Assembly: GCF_900111245.1 (NCBI RefSeq)
Contig: NZ_FOGO01000004.1
Location: forward strand, 250,496-314,495
Source: Streptomyces qinglanensis
Lineage (GTDB): Bacteria; Actinomycetota; Actinomycetes; Streptomycetales; Streptomycetaceae
Length of the DNA: 64,000 nucleotides
Direction: 5' to 3'
Shown here piece by piece: positions 25,437-36,293 of the stretch. The position numbers and the translations under genes were made by a program. Every line of letters starts with the position of its first letter. Position 1 is the first letter of the stretch. Below the pieces are notes generated by a model. That model did not search any database. It saw only the letters and a list, made by a program, of their open reading frames with translations, and was not told the origin of the DNA.

Positions 25437-26192
25437 GTGGCCAAGAATGATCCGGTAGACCTGCAGCTCAGTGTGGACCGCGCCAGTCCCGTCCCGCTCT
25501 ACTTCCAGCTCGCCCAGCAGTTGGAGAGCGCCATCGAGCGCGGGAAGCTGGCGCCCGGGAGCCTGCTGGGCAACGAGATCGAGCTGGCCGGCCGCCTGGG
25601 GCTGTCCCGCCCCACCGTCCGGCAGGCCATCCAGTCGCTGGTCGACAAGGGGCTGCTGGTCCGGCGCCGGGGCATCGGCACCCAGGTCGTGCACAGCCAG
25701 GTCAAGCGTCCCATGGAGCTGAGCAGCCTCTACGACGATCTGGAGGCGGCGGGCCAGCGTCCGGCCACCCGGGTGCTGCGGCACGGCGTCGAGGAGGCGA
25801 CGGGGGAGGTCGCGGCGGCGCTGGGAGTGCCCGAGGGGGCCGAGGTGCGGCTGGTGGAGCGGCTGCGGCTGGCGCACGGGGAGCCGATGGCGCACATGCG
25901 CAACCATCTGCCGGTGGATCTGCTCACTCCGCGGGAGGGCGAGCTGGAGACGACGGGCCTCTACCGGCTGATGCGCGGAGCCGGAGTGACGCTGCACTCG
26001 GCCCGGCAGTCGGTGGGCGCGCGGATCGCGGACGAGGCCGAGGCGGAGCTGCTGGGGGAGACCGAGGGCGCTCCGCTGCTGACGATGGAGCGCACCACCT
26101 ACGACGACACCGGGCGCGCCGTCGAGTACGGCTCGCACCTCTACCGCGCGTCCCGCTACTCCTTCGACTTCCAGCTCCTGGTGCGTCCCTGA
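25437..26192 (+). CDS. GntR/HutC-family transcriptional regulator
   Basis: 251 residues. N-terminal winged HTH (about 15-80; PLYFQLAQQLESAIERGKLAPGSLLGNEIELAGRLGLSR then TVRQAIQSLVDKGLLVRRRGIG). A C-terminal UTRA effector domain (about 95-250) holds MRNHLPVDL and the closing YGSHLYRASRYSFDFQLL. The GTG start is at 25437. It sits between the dehydrogenase and the ABC importer and probably senses their sugar or a phosphate derivative. Confidence 0.92.
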   Translation: MAKNDPVDLQLSVDRASPVPLYFQLAQQLESAIERGKLAPGSLLGNEIELAGRLGLSRPTVRQAIQSLVDKGLLVRRRGIGTQVVHSQVKRPMELSSLYDDLEAAGQRPATRVLRHGVEEATGEVAAALGVPEGAEVRLVERLRLAHGEPMAHMRNHLPVDLLTPREGELETTGLYRLMRGAGVTLHSARQSVGARIADEAEAELLGETEGAPLLTMERTTYDDTGRAVEYGSHLYRASRYSFDFQLLVRP

Positions 26193-26382
26193 GTCCTTGA
26201 GAGGTGTCCCCGTGCGAGAGCCCCGAGCCGATGACGTTGACGGCCGCCCTGCTCGCCGCTACACATCCCGGTCGGAGGGGGTGGGCGCGGGCCCGGCAGG
26301 GGGTTTCCGGCCACCTTGGCGGATATGTGTGCGAAGATCCAGGGCGGTTCCCGACCGTATACCTACCCAGAGAGCAGGACAG

Positions 26383-27420
26383 GTGGCCAGCGTGCAGAGG
26401 TCCCGGCGAAGGTTCCGCAGGTCCATACGTACGACCGGGGCCGCGGTGGCGGCGACGGTCGTCGCGCTGACCGCGCTCGCCGGGTGCAGCAGCACCGGCG
26501 GCAAGCGGGCGGAGGAGGCGCGCGAGCAGGCGGCCTCGGGCAAGGCCAACGTGACCACTCCGCGCTGGAAGGTCGCCATGGTCACGCACTCCGGCGACGG
26601 CGACACCTACTGGGACATCGTGCAGAGCGGCGCCAAGCAGGCAGCCGACAAGGACAACATCGAGTTCCTCTACTCGCACGACAAGGAAGCCGGCCGCCAG
26701 GCGCAGCTCGTCCAGACGGCGATCGACAAGAAGGTCGACGGCCTGATCGTCACCCTCGCCAAGCCCGACGCGATGAAGCGCGTGGTCAAGAAGGCCGTGA
26801 AGGCCGGCATCCCGGTCATCACGATCAATTCCGGCCAGGAGGTCTCGCAGGACTTCGGCGCGCTGACCCACATCGGTCAGGACGAGGTCCTCGCGGGTGA
26901 GGCCGTCGGCCGCGAGCTGAACGAGCGGGGCCGGAAGAAGGCCGTCTGCCTCATCCACGAGCAGGGCAACGTCGGTCACGAGCAGCGCTGCGACGGCATC
27001 GAGAAGACGTTCGACGGCAAGGTCAAGAACCTGTACGTGGACGGCACCAACATGCCGGGCGTGCAGTCGTCGGTCGAGGCCAAGCTCCAGTCCGACAAGA
27101 AGGTCGACGCGGTCGTCACGCTCGGCGCGCCGTTCGCGGCCACCGCGGCGAAGGCGAAGGAGAACGCGGGCAGCGAGGCCGAGATCGACACCTTCGACCT
27201 CAACGACAAGGTCGCCGCCGGACTGCAGGACGGCACGATCGGCTTCGCCGTCGACCAGCAGCCCTACATGCAGGGCTACGAGGCCGTCGACCTGCTCTGG
27301 CTCTACCGCTACAACGCCGACATGCTCGGCGGCGGCAAGCCGGTGCTCACCGGGCCGCAGATCCTCACCAAGAAGGACGCGGGCAAGCTGGCCGAGCTGA
27401 CGAAGCGGGGCACCCGATGA
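26383..27420 (+). CDS. Sugar ABC transporter substrate-binding lipoprotein
   Basis: About 345 residues. Twin-arginine-like [11 protein letters not shown] start, hydrophobic segment and lipobox ALAGC (Cys near 35), then a type I periplasmic-binding fold of the ribose/xylose group ([67 protein letters not shown]). Extracellular, membrane-tethered. Start choice between GTG 26383 and GTG 26392 is open. A TATACC -10-like box lies near 26359. The stop overlaps the permease start (ATGA). Confidence 0.9.
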   Translation: MASVQRSRRRFRRSIRTTGAAVAATVVALTALAGCSSTGGKRAEEAREQAASGKANVTTPRWKVAMVTHSGDGDTYWDIVQSGAKQAADKDNIEFLYSHDKEAGRQAQLVQTAIDKKVDGLIVTLAKPDAMKRVVKKAVKAGIPVITINSGQEVSQDFGALTHIGQDEVLAGEAVGRELNERGRKKAVCLIHEQGNVGHEQRCDGIEKTFDGKVKNLYVDGTNMPGVQSSVEAKLQSDKKVDAVVTLGAPFAATAAKAKENAGSEAEIDTFDLNDKVAAGLQDGTIGFAVDQQPYMQGYEAVDLLWLYRYNADMLGGGKPVLTGPQILTKKDAGKLAELTKRGTR

Positions 27421-28516
27421 CGGCCCCGGCCCGGCCCGGCGGCCAGGGCGCCCAGGACGGCTCCCCACTGCCGGAGGACCCCCGCCCGGCGGCCCCGGCG
27501 GCGGTCGACGAGCGGCTGGTGCACCGCCCGCTGGCGGTCCGGCTGCTGCGGCGCCCGGAGCTGGGCGCCGTGGTCGGCGCGCTCGCGCTGTTCGTCTTCT
27601 TCGCGCTGGTCGCGGACAGCTTCCTGCGCCCCTCCAGCCTCTCCACGGTCCTCTACTTCTCCTCCACCCTGGGGATCATGGCGGTGCCGGTGGCGCTGCT
27701 GATGATCGGCGGGGAGTTCGACCTGTCGACCGGCGTGATGGTGACCTCCTCCGCGCTGGCCTCCTCGATGTTCAGCTACCAGATGACGGCCAACACCTGG
27801 GTCGGCGTCGGGGTGTCGCTGCTGGTCACACTGGCCATCGGGCTCTTCAACGGGATCATGCTCACCCGCACCAGGCTGCCCAGCTTCATCATCACGCTGG
27901 GCACCTTCCTGATGCTGACGGGTCTCAACCTCGGCCTCACCAAACTGATCAGCGGCACGGTCACCACCAAGAGCATCAGCGACATGGAGGGCTTCGACTC
28001 GGCCAAGGCCGTCTTCGCCTCCACGCTCACCCTCGGCGGCGTCGATCTGCAGATCACCATCGTGTGGTGGCTGCTGCTGGTGGCGGCGGCCACCTGGATC
28101 CTGCTGCGCACCAGCGTCGGCAACTGGATCTTCGCGGTGGGCGGCGGAGTGGACGCGGCCCGTGCCGTCGGCGTTCCGGTGGCCCGCACCAAGATCGGCC
28201 TGTATCTGGGTGTCGCGTTCGCCGCCTGGATCTCCGGCCAGCACCTGCTGTTCAACTACGACACCGTCCAGTCGGGCGAGGGCGTCGGCAACGAGCTGAT
28301 CTACATCGCCGCGGCCGTCATCGGCGGCTGCCTGCTGACCGGCGGCTACGGCTCCGCGGTCGGCGCGGCCGTGGGCGCCCTGATCTTCGGCATGGCCAAC
28401 AAGGGCATCATCTACGCGCAGTGGGACCCGGACTGGTTCAAGTTCTTCCTCGGCGCGATGCTGCTGCTCGCCACGCTGCTGAACGCGTGGATCCGGAAGC
28501 GGGCGGAGGCGACCCG

Positions 28517-28520
<4 letters not shown>
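27417..28520 (+). CDS. Sugar ABC transporter permease
   Basis: 367 residues of the RbsC-like family. A Pro/Ala-rich cytosolic lead of about 45 residues precedes 8-10 hydrophobic segments. Landmarks: [41 protein letters not shown] and [22 protein letters not shown]. Coupled to both neighbours by ATGA overlaps. It pairs with the ATPase downstream and probably works as a homodimer. Confidence 0.92.
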
Positions 28521-29314
<794 letters not shown>

Positions 29315-29461
29315 GCCCGGTGCTCCGGGCCCGCCGGCCGCAGCCGGGGCGGGCCCGGCGGTGCACGGGACTCCGAGCGCCCGTGCGCCGGACGACGTAC
29401 CGTTGACCCCTGGCAGCAGCGGGCGCACCCGTGAGACCCCTCCCAGAGAGACGACCACCTC

Positions 29462-30622
29462 TTGAACGCGGACAGCTTTCAGCGAGCAGACCGGGTCCAC
29501 CGACGGCGGACGGGCCCCAGCCCGAGCGTGCTGAGGACCGTCAGCACGCGTGAGCGCCGCTCCCATCTGTCGGCACCCCGCGTTCCCACCGTCGGTATCG
29601 ACATCGGCGGCACCAAGGTCATGGCCGGTGTCGTGGACGCCGACGGGGTGATCCTGGAGAAGGTCCGGGCCGAGACGCCGGAGAAGTCGAAGAGCCCGAA
29701 GGTGGTCGAGGACACCATCGCGGAGCTGGTGCTCGACCTCTCGGACCGGCACGACGTGCACGCCGTCGGCATCGGCGCGGCGGGGTGGATCGACGCGGAC
29801 CGCTCCCGGGTGCTGTTCGCGCCGCATCTCGCCTGGCGCGACGAGCCCCTCAAGGACGCGCTGACGGCGCGGCTGGCGGTGCCGGTGATGGTGGACAACG
29901 ACGCGAACACCGCGGCGTGGGGAGAGTGGCGGTTCGGTGCCGGGCGCGGTGAGGACCACCTGGTGATGATCACGCTGGGCACCGGGATCGGCGGCGCCAT
30001 CCTGGAGGACGGCCGGGTCAAGCGCGGCAAGTACGGGGTGGCCGGTGAGTTCGGCCATATGCAGGTGGTACCCGGCGGTCACCGGTGCCCGTGCGGCAAC
30101 AGAGGGTGCTGGGAGCAGTACAGCTCCGGGAACGCGCTGGTCCGGGAGGCCCGTGAGCTGGCGGCCGCCGAGTCGCCGGTCGCCTACGGCATCATCGACC
30201 GGGTGGGCGGCCAGGTCGGCGACATCACCGGGCCGCTGATCACCGAGCTCGCCCGCTCCGGCGACGCCATGTGCACGGAGCTCTTCCACGAGGTCGGCTC
30301 CTGGCTGGGGGTGGGCCTGGCCAATCTGGCCGCCGCCCTGGACCCGTCCTGCTTCGTGGTCGGCGGCGGGGTGAGCGCCGCCGACGAACTGCTGATCGAA
30401 CCCGCCAGGGAGGCGTTCCGGCGGCAGCTCACCGGCCGCGGCTACCGGCCGGAGGCCCGGATCGTGAAGGCACAGCTCGGGCCCGAGGCGGGTATGGTCG
30501 GTGCTGCGGACCTGGCCCGGCTGGTGGCCCGTCGCTTCCGGCGTGCCAACCGGCGCCGGCTGGAGCGCTACGAGCGCTACGAGCGGGCGGCGGACAACCT
30601 GCGCCGGGCCGTCGGTCAGTGA
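29462..30622 (+). CDS. ROK-family sugar kinase
   Basis: About 386 residues from the TTG at 29462. ROK kinase motifs: VGIDIGGTKVMAGVVDADG (phosphate loop), VDNDANTAAWGEW with the catalytic Asp, ITLGTGIGGAIL, GEFGHMQV, and the zinc-binding CPCGNRGCWEQYSSG. There is no HTH, so it is an enzyme rather than a ROK repressor. About 40 residues precede the core; the TTG lacks a close ribosome site and GTG at 29528 is an alternative. It probably phosphorylates the sugar brought in by the upstream importer. Confidence 0.87.
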   Translation: MNADSFQRADRVHRRRTGPSPSVLRTVSTRERRSHLSAPRVPTVGIDIGGTKVMAGVVDADGVILEKVRAETPEKSKSPKVVEDTIAELVLDLSDRHDVHAVGIGAAGWIDADRSRVLFAPHLAWRDEPLKDALTARLAVPVMVDNDANTAAWGEWRFGAGRGEDHLVMITLGTGIGGAILEDGRVKRGKYGVAGEFGHMQVVPGGHRCPCGNRGCWEQYSSGNALVREARELAAAESPVAYGIIDRVGGQVGDITGPLITELARSGDAMCTELFHEVGSWLGVGLANLAAALDPSCFVVGGGVSAADELLIEPAREAFRRQLTGRGYRPEARIVKAQLGPEAGMVGAADLARLVARRFRRANRRRLERYERYERAADNLRRAVGQ

Positions 30623-30681
30623 CGGGGCCGGGACAGCCGCCCCGCCGGACATCCACCACACACCCCGAGACGCCCAGCGCC

Positions 30682-31251
30682 ATGCCGCACACCGACGACA
30701 GCCCCCGCCCCTCCGAGCCCCGCGAGCGCCCCCCGCACCTGCCCCGCCACCGCCTCGCCGTACTGGTGATCGTGGTGCTGCTCATCGCGCTGCCGGCCGG
30801 TTACCTGGTGCAGTCGGCCTTCCAGAGCCGCGCCAGCGGCAAGGACAAGGAGCGCGCCGCCGCCGCGACCAGCCTCACCTACGCGCGGCCCCCCAAGGTC
30901 AGCCAGCGGATCTACAGCGTCCCGGTACCGGTCTCCTCGACCCGGGTGGCCTTCTACGAGGCGAACGCCTGGCAGAAGAGCACCATGTGGGTGCAGTTCC
31001 GCACCAGCCCCAAGCGGCTCACCGAGTTCCTGGAGGACATCGGGAGCAGCCGGGCCGAACTGGCCGAGGGCGAGGTCGCGATCAGCGGACGCAAGGCCAG
31101 AGTGGTCGGCTGGCGGTTCGACGAGCCCAGCAGCCACTACCGGAGCCTGCGCCTCGACCAGCCCGGGAGCGAGCCCGACCTGGTGGTCACGGTGGACACG
31201 ACGTATCCGAGCAGACCCCGCGTCTACGTCGTCTCCACCGCCGAATTCTGA
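30682..31251 (+). CDS. Single-pass membrane protein, unknown function
   Basis: 189 residues: about 25 Pro/Arg-rich cytosolic residues, one membrane segment (about 26-46; LAVLVIVVLLIALPAGYLVQ), then an extracytoplasmic alpha/beta domain of about 130 residues without cysteines. No family was recognised. The ATG at 30682 restores GC3 bias and a sensible topology. It follows the ROK kinase by 59 bp but has no obvious link to sugar metabolism. Confidence 0.65.
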   Translation: MPHTDDSPRPSEPRERPPHLPRHRLAVLVIVVLLIALPAGYLVQSAFQSRASGKDKERAAAATSLTYARPPKVSQRIYSVPVPVSSTRVAFYEANAWQKSTMWVQFRTSPKRLTEFLEDIGSSRAELAEGEVAISGRKARVVGWRFDEPSSHYRSLRLDQPGSEPDLVVTVDTTYPSRPRVYVVSTAEF

Positions 31252-31445
31252 GCCCGCACGCTTTCTCCACGGCCTGCGCACGCGCTCCGCACGCCCCGCG
31301 CACGCTGCCGCCACGGACGCGCTCTGTGCCCCGGAGCGGGCGCCCCCGGGGCAGGCGAACCGCCCGCCGCTCGATAGCGTGCACGCGTGAGCAACGGCCG
31401 TCCCTCCCCCAACCCGTCCCGCACGTCAGCTCGAGGTGAAGCACG

Positions 31446-32744
31446 GTGACCCCCGCCCAGACGCTGCAGCACCGGACCGACGGGCCCGACAACGCGCCCG
31501 TACTCGTCCTCGGCCCCGCCCTCGGCACCACCTGGCACATGTGGGACCGGCAGATCCCCGAGCTGTCCCGGAACTGGCGGGTGCTCAGATTCGATCTGCC
31601 CGGGCACGGCGGCTCCCCGGCCTACTCCGCCGACTCGGCCGACGCCTACGCCGAGCGGCTGCTGGCCACCCTCGACCAGCTCGGCATCGAGCGCTTCGGC
31701 TACGCGGGCTGCTCCCTCGGCGGCGCGATCGGCGTCCAGCTCGCGCTGCGGGCCCCGCAGCGCGTCACCTCGCTCGCGCTGATCTCCTCCTCGCCCCGGT
31801 TCGCCACCGCGGACAGCTGGCGGCAGCGCGGGGTCGTCATCCGGACCAACGGGCTCGACCCGATCGCCCGCACCACCCCCGAGCGCTGGTTCACCCCCGG
31901 CTTCGCCGCCGCACAGCCCGCCATCGTCGAGTGGGCGGTGCAGATGGTCCGCACCACCGACCCGGGCTGCTACATCGCCGCCTGCGAGGCGCTGGCCTCC
32001 TTCGACGTCAAGGAGTCGCTGGACCGCATAGGGGTGGGCACGCTGGTCATGGCCGGAGCCGAGGACCAGATCACCCCGCCCGCCGAGGCCCGGGCCCTGG
32101 TCGCGGGCATCCCCGACGCGCGGCTCGCGATCGTGCCCGGCGCCTCGCATCTGACGCCCGTCGAGCAGCCCGGGGCCGTCACCGATCTGCTCATCCGGCA
32201 CTTCACCACCACCTGGCAGGACTCGGCCGCCGGTCCGCCCGCCCCGGCGCCCGTCATCAGCCCCGTGCCGCCGCAGACGTCCGCGGTCGCCGAGTTGGAG
32301 TCCGGCGCTGCGGCGGCGCTGCGCACCGACTCCTACGACGCGGGGATGAAGGTGCGCCGCGAGGTGCTCGGCGACGCCCACGTCGACCGCTCCCTGGAGC
32401 AGACCGACGACTTCACCGAGGACTTCCAGAACTTCGCCACCCGGTACGCCTGGGGCGAGGTGTGGACCCGTACCGGTGTCGACCGGCGCACCCGCTCGGT
32501 GATCACGCTGACCGCGCTGGTGGCCCGCGGCCATCTGGAGGAGCTGGCCTTCCACGTCCGGGCCGCGCTGCGCAACGGGCTGACCCCCGCCGAGATCAAG
32601 GAGGTGCTGCTGCAGACCGCCGTCTACTGCGGGGTGCCCGCGGCCAACTCGGCGTTCGCCGTCGCCCAGCGGGTGATCCGGGAGGAGACCACCCCGGAGG
32701 ACCACCGGCAGCCCCGGGAGGAGAATGAGCCCCATGGGAACTGA
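31446..32744 (+). CDS. pcaL: PcaL-type fusion: 3-oxoadipate enol-lactonase + 4-carboxymuconolactone decarboxylase
   Basis: 432 residues. The alpha/beta-hydrolase domain (1-260) has GCSLGG around the nucleophilic Ser, GAEDQITP for the acid and GASHLTPVEQP for the His. The decarboxylase domain (about 300-420) has EDFQNFATRYAWGEVWTR and EIKEVLLQTAVYCGVPAAN. Together they carry out the last two steps from gamma-carboxymuconolactone to 3-oxoadipate in protocatechuate catabolism. None of the other pca genes is in the window, so this may be a stand-alone paralogue. GTG start. Confidence 0.88.
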   Translation: MTPAQTLQHRTDGPDNAPVLVLGPALGTTWHMWDRQIPELSRNWRVLRFDLPGHGGSPAYSADSADAYAERLLATLDQLGIERFGYAGCSLGGAIGVQLALRAPQRVTSLALISSSPRFATADSWRQRGVVIRTNGLDPIARTTPERWFTPGFAAAQPAIVEWAVQMVRTTDPGCYIAACEALASFDVKESLDRIGVGTLVMAGAEDQITPPAEARALVAGIPDARLAIVPGASHLTPVEQPGAVTDLLIRHFTTTWQDSAAGPPAPAPVISPVPPQTSAVAELESGAAAALRTDSYDAGMKVRREVLGDAHVDRSLEQTDDFTEDFQNFATRYAWGEVWTRTGVDRRTRSVITLTALVARGHLEELAFHVRAALRNGLTPAEIKEVLLQTAVYCGVPAANSAFAVAQRVIREETTPEDHRQPREENEPHGN

Positions 32745-33411
32745 TGCCAACGACACCGCGCTGAAGCTCACCAAACAGGGCCACGCCAGCGTCCGGCTGG
32801 AGAAGGACGGCCGCACCCTCGTCATCGACCCGGGCGGCTACAGCGAGCAGGAGGCCGGGCTGGGCGCGGACGCGCTGCTCGTCACGCACGAACACCCCGA
32901 CCACTTCGACGAGCTGCGGCTGCGGGCCGCCATGGAAGCCAATCCGGAAGCGGAGATCTGGACGCTGCGCAGCGTCGCCGAACAGCTCTCCGGAGCCTTC
33001 CCGGGCCGCGTCCACACCGTGGGCCACGGTGACACGTTCGAGGCGGCCGGATTCGAGGTCGAGGTGCACGGGGAGCTGCACGCGGTCATCCACCCCGACA
33101 TCCCGCAGATCACCAACATCGGCTTCGTCGTCGACGGGCTGGTCTTCCACCCCGGTGACGCGCTCACCGTCCCCGAGCGGCCCGTCAAGACGCTGCTGCT
33201 GCCGGTGTACGCGCCCTGGAACAAGTACGCCGAGGTGCTGGACTACGTCCGCACCGTCAGCCCCGCGCAGGTCTACGACGTCCACGACGGACTGCTGGGC
33301 GACCTCGGACTGGCATTCTTCGGCCGGATGCTGGGCGAGGGCGGCCCCGGAACGGGTGGCGCGGCGCACAACCAGCTCCGGCCCGGCGAGAGTGTCCGAC
33401 TGGCGCGGTAG
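32734..33411 (+). CDS. MBL-fold metal-dependent hydrolase (UlaG-like)
   Basis: 225 residues. The metallo-beta-lactamase signature HEHPDHFD is near residue 50; HPGDAL and DVHDGL supply later metal ligands. Close to the short L-ascorbate-6-phosphate lactonase-like/DUF-type MBL proteins; substrate unknown. ATG at 32734 is preferred because GGGAGGAGA (32716-32724) would be too close to the ATG at 32725; both are in frame. It overlaps the end of pcaL, so the two are co-translated. Confidence 0.82.
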   Translation: MGTDANDTALKLTKQGHASVRLEKDGRTLVIDPGGYSEQEAGLGADALLVTHEHPDHFDELRLRAAMEANPEAEIWTLRSVAEQLSGAFPGRVHTVGHGDTFEAAGFEVEVHGELHAVIHPDIPQITNIGFVVDGLVFHPGDALTVPERPVKTLLLPVYAPWNKYAEVLDYVRTVSPAQVYDVHDGLLGDLGLAFFGRMLGEGGPGTGGAAHNQLRPGESVRLAR

Positions 33412-33458
33412 CCTGCAGTCTGCCGGGGGACGACCCCCGTGACCCCGACGGAGTCCGC

Positions 33459-34238
33459 ATGCGAATTGCCACCTGGAACGTCAACTCGATAACGGCCAGA
33501 CTGCCCCGCCTGACGCAGTGGCTGGAGTCCGCCCAGCCCGACGTGCTCTGCCTGCAGGAGCTCAAGGTGTCCGACGACGCCTTCCCGCAGCAGGAGCTGC
33601 GCGCGCTCGGCTACGAGTCGGTCGTCAGCGCGCAGGGCCGCTGGAACGGCGTCGCGGTCCTCTCCCGCGTGGGCATCGAGGACCCGGCGCTGGGCCTGCC
33701 CGGCGCGCCCGCCTGGGAAGGCGCCGTCGAGGCCCGCGCCGCCGCGGCCACCTGCGGCGGGGTGCGCGTGTGGTCGCTGTACGTACCCAACGGGCGCGAG
33801 GTGGGGCACCCGCACTACGAGTACAAGCTGGAGTGGCTGGCGGCCCTGCGGGACGCGGCGGAGAAGTTCGCCTCCGCCGCGACGCCGTTCGCGGTGCTGG
33901 GCGACTTCAACATCGCGCCGACCGACGAGGACGTCTGGGACATCGCCGAGTTCGAGGGCGCCACCCATGTGACCGCCCGGGAGCGGGAGGCGCTCGCCGC
34001 CCTGGAGGCGGCGGGCGTCTCGGACGTCCACCCGCGTCCGCTCAAGTACGACGTGCCGTTCACCTACTGGGACTACCGGCAGCTCTGCTTCCCGAAGAAC
34101 CGCGGTATGCGGATCGACCTCGTCTACGGCAACGAGGCGTTCACCACCGCGGTCTCGGACGCCTACGTCGACCGGGAGGCCAGGAAGGGCAAGGGCGCCT
34201 CCGACCACGCTCCGGTGGTGGTCGACCTGGAGGTGTGA
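33459..34238 (+). CDS. xthA: Exodeoxyribonuclease III (AP endonuclease)
   Basis: 259 residues of the EEP fold. MRIATWNVNSI (Asn7), CLQELK (metal Glu34), YVPNGREVG, LGDFNIAPTDEDVWD (Asp-Asn pair) and GASDHAPVVVDL (catalytic Asp-His) are all in place. A full-length XthA-type base-excision repair enzyme that cuts abasic sites and trims 3' ends. Confidence 0.95.
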   Translation: MRIATWNVNSITARLPRLTQWLESAQPDVLCLQELKVSDDAFPQQELRALGYESVVSAQGRWNGVAVLSRVGIEDPALGLPGAPAWEGAVEARAAAATCGGVRVWSLYVPNGREVGHPHYEYKLEWLAALRDAAEKFASAATPFAVLGDFNIAPTDEDVWDIAEFEGATHVTAREREALAALEAAGVSDVHPRPLKYDVPFTYWDYRQLCFPKNRGMRIDLVYGNEAFTTAVSDAYVDREARKGKGASDHAPVVVDLEV

Positions 34239-34277
34239 CGCCCCCGCGCTCCCCGGCCGGGTCCCCGGCGGCGCGGT

Positions 34278-36122
34278 TCAGTCCGTGAGCAGCCGCAGGT
34301 CGACCGACTCGCCGAGGGCGCGCAGTCCCGCGTCACCGGGGTGCAGATGGTCGCCCGAGTCGTACTTGGGCGCCATCCGCTCCGGGTGGGAGGGGTCCCG
34401 CACCACCTTGTCGAAGTCCAGGACGGCGTCGAAGCGGCCGCCGTTGTCCCGGACGAAGGCGTTGACCTTCGCCCGCTTGGCCTCGACCTCCGCCGTGCAG
34501 TCGTGGTAGCCCTCGCACGGCGTGATCGTCGCCACCACGACCCGCGTGCCGCGCTCGGCCGCCCGCGCGGCGATCGCCTTCATCCCCGCGATCACCTCCT
34601 CGGCCGAGGCGCCCCAGCGCACGTCGTTGATGCCTTCGAAGAGCACCACCGTCCGCACATTGGTCTGGGCCAGCACGTCCCGCTCCAGCCGGTGCTGTGC
34701 GCTCACCCCCGCGGTGTCGCTGCTGACGCCGTCGCCGGGATAGCGGTCGGTGACGATGCGGTTGGCGGAGATGCCCTCGTTGAGCACCCCGAGCCGCGGC
34801 ACCCTGCTCTGCGCCAGCAGCCGGCCGGCCAGCACGTCCGGCCAGCGCCGGTTGGCCCCCTCCGTGGAGCGGACGCCGTCCGTGATGGAGTCCCCGAGGG
34901 TGACGACCGAGCCGGGGCCGCCCTGCACGTCGACGCCGGTCAGGAACGGCCATCGGGACAGCGAACCGGTGAAGGCCGCCCCGCCGGTCTCGCCGGTGCG
35001 GTCGCCGCTGCCGTCCTCGCTCAGATACGACGTTTGCTTCGCCACGCTGTGCACCGGAGCCGCGGAGACCGGGCCGGGCAGATGGATGCTCACCAGCAGA
35101 TTGGTCTCCGAGGGCACGTCGAAGCCCACGGGATCGCTGACGGCGCGGGCCCCGGCCGGGATCCGGGTGCCGAGGCGGCCGCCGTCGAAGGTGAGCGGGG
35201 TCGGTCGCCGGTGTGCGGCGGCGCCGTTCTTCTGCACGGCGATCGAGGCGTGCCCGATGCGGACCGGCTGCGCGGCGAAGGTGTTCTCCAGGCGGATCCG
35301 CGCCCGGGGGCCGCCCGCCGAGGTGTGGACGACCAGCCGCAGCGTCCGGTCCCGCCACTCGCCGGTACCGGTGTAGCCGCCGGTACCGGCGGACCAGCTC
35401 CCCGTCCAGCCGGTGGCCTCGGGCCGCACCGCGAGGTCGAAGACGTGCAGATCGGCGTCGGCGCCCGGATCCCGGGGCAGGGTGACCGAACCGACCGTTC
35501 GGCCGTGCTCCAGGGGCACGGTGACCGCGTAGATCCGGGCTTTCTCCGCGACCTGGCCGTCCTGCCGGGTGTTGAGGTGGGGCAGCGCGACGGCCTTGGT
35601 GGCCAGCGGTCCGCCGCGCCAGTCGCCCGCGGTGAGCGTGTAGCGGCTCCGGGAGCCGTCCCGGTACCGGACGGTGCCCTCGCCGCCCGCGGCGTCCGCC
35701 GGGCCGTGCGGCGAGGTGGCGGCCACCAGGAACGTGAGCGCCTCGCCCCGGCCGCCGACCCGCACCCGCTGTCCGTCCGCACGGACGTTGTCGGGGCGGC
35801 CGGGGGCCCGGTCCGGCCAGCGGAGTGCGGCCGCGTCCAGGTCCAGCCGGGCGCCGGGCCCCCAGCCGGCGGCCTCGAGGTCCTGCGCGGAGAGGGAGCG
35901 CCCGGCGCCGTCGAAGTCGCCGGCATCCGGTGCGGCGTCGTCGCTGATCGCGCGGTTGTCGTAGAGGCGTGCCAGGGGGAGCGGCCGCTCGGCGCCGGGG
36001 TCCGCGGGCGCCGTCTGCCGGGTGCTCTGCTGTGCGGTGGCCGTCGCCACCAGGGTCGGTGCCGTCGCGGCCACGGCGGCCACCAGGACGGTGAGGGACC
36101 GGGTCCAGGTACGTCTGCGCAC
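34278..36122 (-). CDS. Secreted SGNH/GDSL hydrolase with large N-terminal domain
   Basis: 614 residues: signal peptide about 1-30 (MRRRTWTRSL then a hydrophobic core, cleavage near ATA-QQ). A beta-rich region of about 330 residues follows. The SGNH domain is C-terminal, with VVTLGDSITDG (block I Ser), FEGINDVRW (block III Asn) and SGDHLHPGDAG (block V Asp-His). The catalytic set is complete; the substrate (an ester of polysaccharide or lipid) is unknown. The GTG at 36122 has GAGAGG upstream and starts the signal peptide. Confidence 0.85.
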   Translation of the reverse strand: MRRRTWTRSLTVLVAAVAATAPTLVATATAQQSTRQTAPADPGAERPLPLARLYDNRAISDDAAPDAGDFDGAGRSLSAQDLEAAGWGPGARLDLDAAALRWPDRAPGRPDNVRADGQRVRVGGRGEALTFLVAATSPHGPADAAGGEGTVRYRDGSRSRYTLTAGDWRGGPLATKAVALPHLNTRQDGQVAEKARIYAVTVPLEHGRTVGSVTLPRDPGADADLHVFDLAVRPEATGWTGSWSAGTGGYTGTGEWRDRTLRLVVHTSAGGPRARIRLENTFAAQPVRIGHASIAVQKNGAAAHRRPTPLTFDGGRLGTRIPAGARAVSDPVGFDVPSETNLLVSIHLPGPVSAAPVHSVAKQTSYLSEDGSGDRTGETGGAAFTGSLSRWPFLTGVDVQGGPGSVVTLGDSITDGVRSTEGANRRWPDVLAGRLLAQSRVPRLGVLNEGISANRIVTDRYPGDGVSSDTAGVSAQHRLERDVLAQTNVRTVVLFEGINDVRWGASAEEVIAGMKAIAARAAERGTRVVVATITPCEGYHDCTAEVEAKRAKVNAFVRDNGGRFDAVLDFDKVVRDPSHPERMAPKYDSGDHLHPGDAGLRALGESVDLRLLTD

Positions 36123-36293
36123 GTGATGCCCTCTCGTGGGACTCCGACTGCGGTGCGTGCACCCCGGATTCCACCGAGGCGGGGTGAAGTTAGAGAGGCC
36201 CTGACGCGGCGTCAAGGTGTCCGGCGGCCCAAACCGGCCGGGTTTCGCACCCAGCGCGCCTATAGTGCCCACGGGCGCGAGAATGCCACGCTG

